In this document: positions 51,609 through 64,000 of the stretch, one piece after another | Layout: every line of letters starts with the position of its first letter | How positions within the stretch are numbered: position 1 is the first letter of the stretch | Source of the DNA: Prescottella defluvii | GTDB taxonomy: Bacteria; Actinomycetota; Actinomycetes; Mycobacteriales; Mycobacteriaceae | Assembly: GCA_029690005.1 (NCBI GenBank) | Contig: CP121458.1 | Span: forward strand, 1,984,001 to 2,048,000 | DNA length: 64,000 nucleotides | Direction: 5' to 3' | The notes under the pieces: model-generated | Seen by the model: only the letters and a program-made list of their open reading frames with translations | Told to the model about the DNA's origin: nothing | The model's database searches: none | Translations under genes and position numbers: made by a program

Positions 51609-51656
51609 CGTGTCAGGCGGTCGAATTCGAGGTAGATGTCGGGAGGACGAAAACAC

Positions 51657-62368
<10,712 letters not shown>

Positions 62369-62473
62369 GGCGATAATGATGGTTTGTTTGCCCGGCGATG
62401 TAGGTGTGAGGGAAAGAGTCACTGTGGTGCGTTGTGAATTGCCGACGAGTGGTACGCGAGGTGTTCAGGACGC

Positions 62474-64000
62474 ATGAGCGAGCGGAGTCGGGAGCTGAGC
62501 GGCGCGGAGGACACGGGCAGTAGCGAGGGCAAGCGGGCGAGGCGTCCGCGGCCCGAGCGCAGGGAGCGTCCGGCTCGCCGGATCCGCTCCCGCTCGACCA
62601 CATCGCCGCAACTCCTGGCGGCCGCCGTCGAACGTGACCCGGCGGCCACCGCGCTGGTGTGCGGCGACCGCACCCGCTCGTACGAGGACCTCGACGCGTG
62701 GTCCTCGCGACTCGCCCGCGTCCTGATCGAACGGGGCGTCGGCCCCGGCGATCTCGTCGCCGTCGCCGTGCCCCGTTCCATCGAGTCGGTGTCGTCGGTG
62801 TGGGGTGTCGCGAAGTCGGGCGCCGCGTTCGTGCCCGTCGACCCGAACTACCCGGCCGATCGCGTGGCCCACATGGTGACCGATTCCGGTGTCGTCGTGG
62901 GCCTGACGACCGCCGAGGCGCGGGACTCGCTCCCGGACACCGTCGAATGGCTCGTCCTTGGCGACGATTTCGACCGACTCCTCGGCGAGCGCTCCACGGA
63001 CCCGATCACGTTCGCCGACCGCACCCGGACGCTGACGGACGCCGACCCGGCGTACGTGATCTACACCTCCGGATCGACCGGCAAGCCCAAGGGCGTCGTT
63101 GTCACGCAGGCCGGTCTGGGCGACTTCTGCGCCGAGCAGGTCCGGCGGTACCAGCTCACCCCACAGTCCCGGACGCTGCACTTCGCGTCGCCGAGCTTCG
63201 ACGCGTCCGTGCTCGAACTGCTCCTCGCGATCGGTGCCGGGTCGACGATGGTGATCGCGCCGCCCACGGTCTACGGCGGTGACGACCTCGCCGAACTCGT
63301 TGCGACGCAACGCGTCACCCACGGCTTCGTGACGCCGGCCGCGCTCGCCTCCGTCGATCCGGCGGGACTCGACACCTTCTGCGACGTCGTCGTCGGGGGC
63401 GAGGCGTGCCCGCCCGACCTCGTCACGCGCTGGGCCGCACCGGGCCGCCGCTTCTTCAACGGCTACGGGCCCACCGAAACCACGATCATGACGGCGATCT
63501 CGGATCCGCTCTCGCCCGGCGAGCCCATCACGATCGGCGGTCCCACCCAGGGCATGTCGCTGGTGGTGCTCGACGATCGCCTGCGCCCGACCCCGGTCGG
63601 CGTGGCCGGCGAACTGTACGCGTTCGGCCCGGGTGTCGCCCGCGGCTACCACGACCGGTTCGCTCTCACCGCCGAGCGATTCGTCGCATGCCCGTTCGGG
63701 GAGCCCGGACAGCGCATGTACCGCACCGGTGACGTGGTGCGGTGGAACACGAATCAGCAGATCGAGTACGTCGGACGCTCCGACTTCCAGGTCAAGATCC
63801 GAGGCTTCCGCATCGAGCTCGGCGAGATCGACACCGCGCTCGCGGCGCACGACGACGTCGACTTCGCGGCGACCGTCGCCCACGAATCAGCCATGGGGAG
63901 CAAGGTTCTCGTCGCTTATGTGCGTCCGGTCGCCGGCCGTTGCATCGACACGGCGGCGCTGACCGAGTTCGTCGGGCGCAGCCTGCCGCGGCACATGGTG
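62474..64000 (+). CDS. NRPS-3 (partial): N-terminal A domain, continues past the window
   Basis: Open frame from ATG 62474 to the window end, 508 codons, unbroken. It begins with a ~45-residue leader rich in Arg ('KRARRPRPERRERPARR'), then an A domain from 'SPQLLAAAVERDPAATALVCGD' through '[14 protein letters not shown]', 'SPSFDASVLELL', 'FFNGYGPTETTIMTAI', '[12 protein letters not shown]', '[22 protein letters not shown]' to the window edge at 'LPRHMV'. Pocket DALFVGGIMK, close to A3/A8. The start is 105 nt after the NRPS-2 stop. It should load the acceptor for C10 of NRPS-2. The ribosome-binding site is weak (AGGA close to the ATG), so the exact start is uncertain. Confidence 0.88.
   Translation, partial: MSERSRELSGAEDTGSSEGKRARRPRPERRERPARRIRSRSTTSPQLLAAAVERDPAATALVCGDRTRSYEDLDAWSSRLARVLIERGVGPGDLVAVAVPRSIESVSSVWGVAKSGAAFVPVDPNYPADRVAHMVTDSGVVVGLTTAEARDSLPDTVEWLVLGDDFDRLLGERSTDPITFADRTRTLTDADPAYVIYTSGSTGKPKGVVVTQAGLGDFCAEQVRRYQLTPQSRTLHFASPSFDASVLELLLAIGAGSTMVIAPPTVYGGDDLAELVATQRVTHGFVTPAALASVDPAGLDTFCDVVVGGEACPPDLVTRWAAPGRRFFNGYGPTETTIMTAISDPLSPGEPITIGGPTQGMSLVVLDDRLRPTPVGVAGELYAFGPGVARGYHDRFALTAERFVACPFGEPGQRMYRTGDVVRWNTNQQIEYVGRSDFQVKIRGFRIELGEIDTALAAHDDVDFAATVAHESAMGSKVLVAYVRPVAGRCIDTAALTEFVGRSLPRHMV

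Overview
This is a strongly GC-rich window with actinobacterial codon use. It most likely comes from Rhodococcus or a close Mycobacteriales relative. The basis is gene content: an NDMA-dependent alcohol dehydrogenase, GAF/AcoR-type regulators, a leucine-degradation cluster in the order seen in mycobacteria (accD1-accA1-fadE19-maoC-citE-scoAB), and a giant nonribosomal peptide synthetase (NRPS). Genus level is inference. I see no rRNA, tRNA, CRISPR array or insertion sequence.

Positions 101-6807 form an ethanolamine/acetaldehyde block: GAF regulator, acetaldehyde dehydrogenase, zinc alcohol dehydrogenase, DUF779 protein, and ethanolamine ammonia-lyase large and small subunits. The last four overlap by 4 nt each. 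Positions 6848-9573 hold a small winged-helix protein, a YoaK/DUF1275 membrane protein and an MHS-type transporter. Positions 9735-15804 encode a route from alcohol to aldehyde to acid to acyl-CoA: AMP-forming ligase, AcoR-like regulator, aldehyde dehydrogenase and NDMA-dependent alcohol dehydrogenase. The ligase and aldehyde dehydrogenase promoters share an operator-like palindrome and a second 20-nt block. Positions 15922-17546 encode a small GlsB/YeaQ membrane protein and a membrane-anchored lipid kinase. The minus strand (17495-21165) carries SulP and PiT transporters and a TetR regulator. The TetR gene diverges from the leucine/isovalerate operon (21310-28815), with two operator-like sites between them. 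That operon ends at a perfect 16-bp hairpin. A GntR/FadR regulator and a PPOX-type flavoprotein follow.

Positions 30724-64000 and beyond are an NRPS megasynthase in at least three collinear genes. NRPS-1 has six complete C-A-T modules plus a terminal C domain. NRPS-2 has A-T, two complete modules, a C domain and a decayed A domain. NRPS-3 starts with an A domain and leaves the window. Read from the binding pockets, the order is X1 - Gln-like(?) - X3 - Thr - Thr - X6 - Ser - X8 - Ser - X10, where X3 and X8 share one pocket. No epimerase, methyltransferase, cyclisation or thioesterase domain is visible. The first C domain resembles the EntF/starter type, so the product may carry an N-terminal acyl cap. 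Both subunit boundaries cut a module between C and A. At the first, the two protein ends carry homologous ~95-residue segments related to the start of an A domain. At the second, the upstream protein ends in a decayed A domain and the downstream one starts with an Arg-rich leader. These junctions are the most unusual feature of the window.

Many genes are broken by single-base indels, mostly losses of one G or C, at places where conserved motifs continue in another frame. I treat these as probable sequencing errors and annotate whole genes across them.
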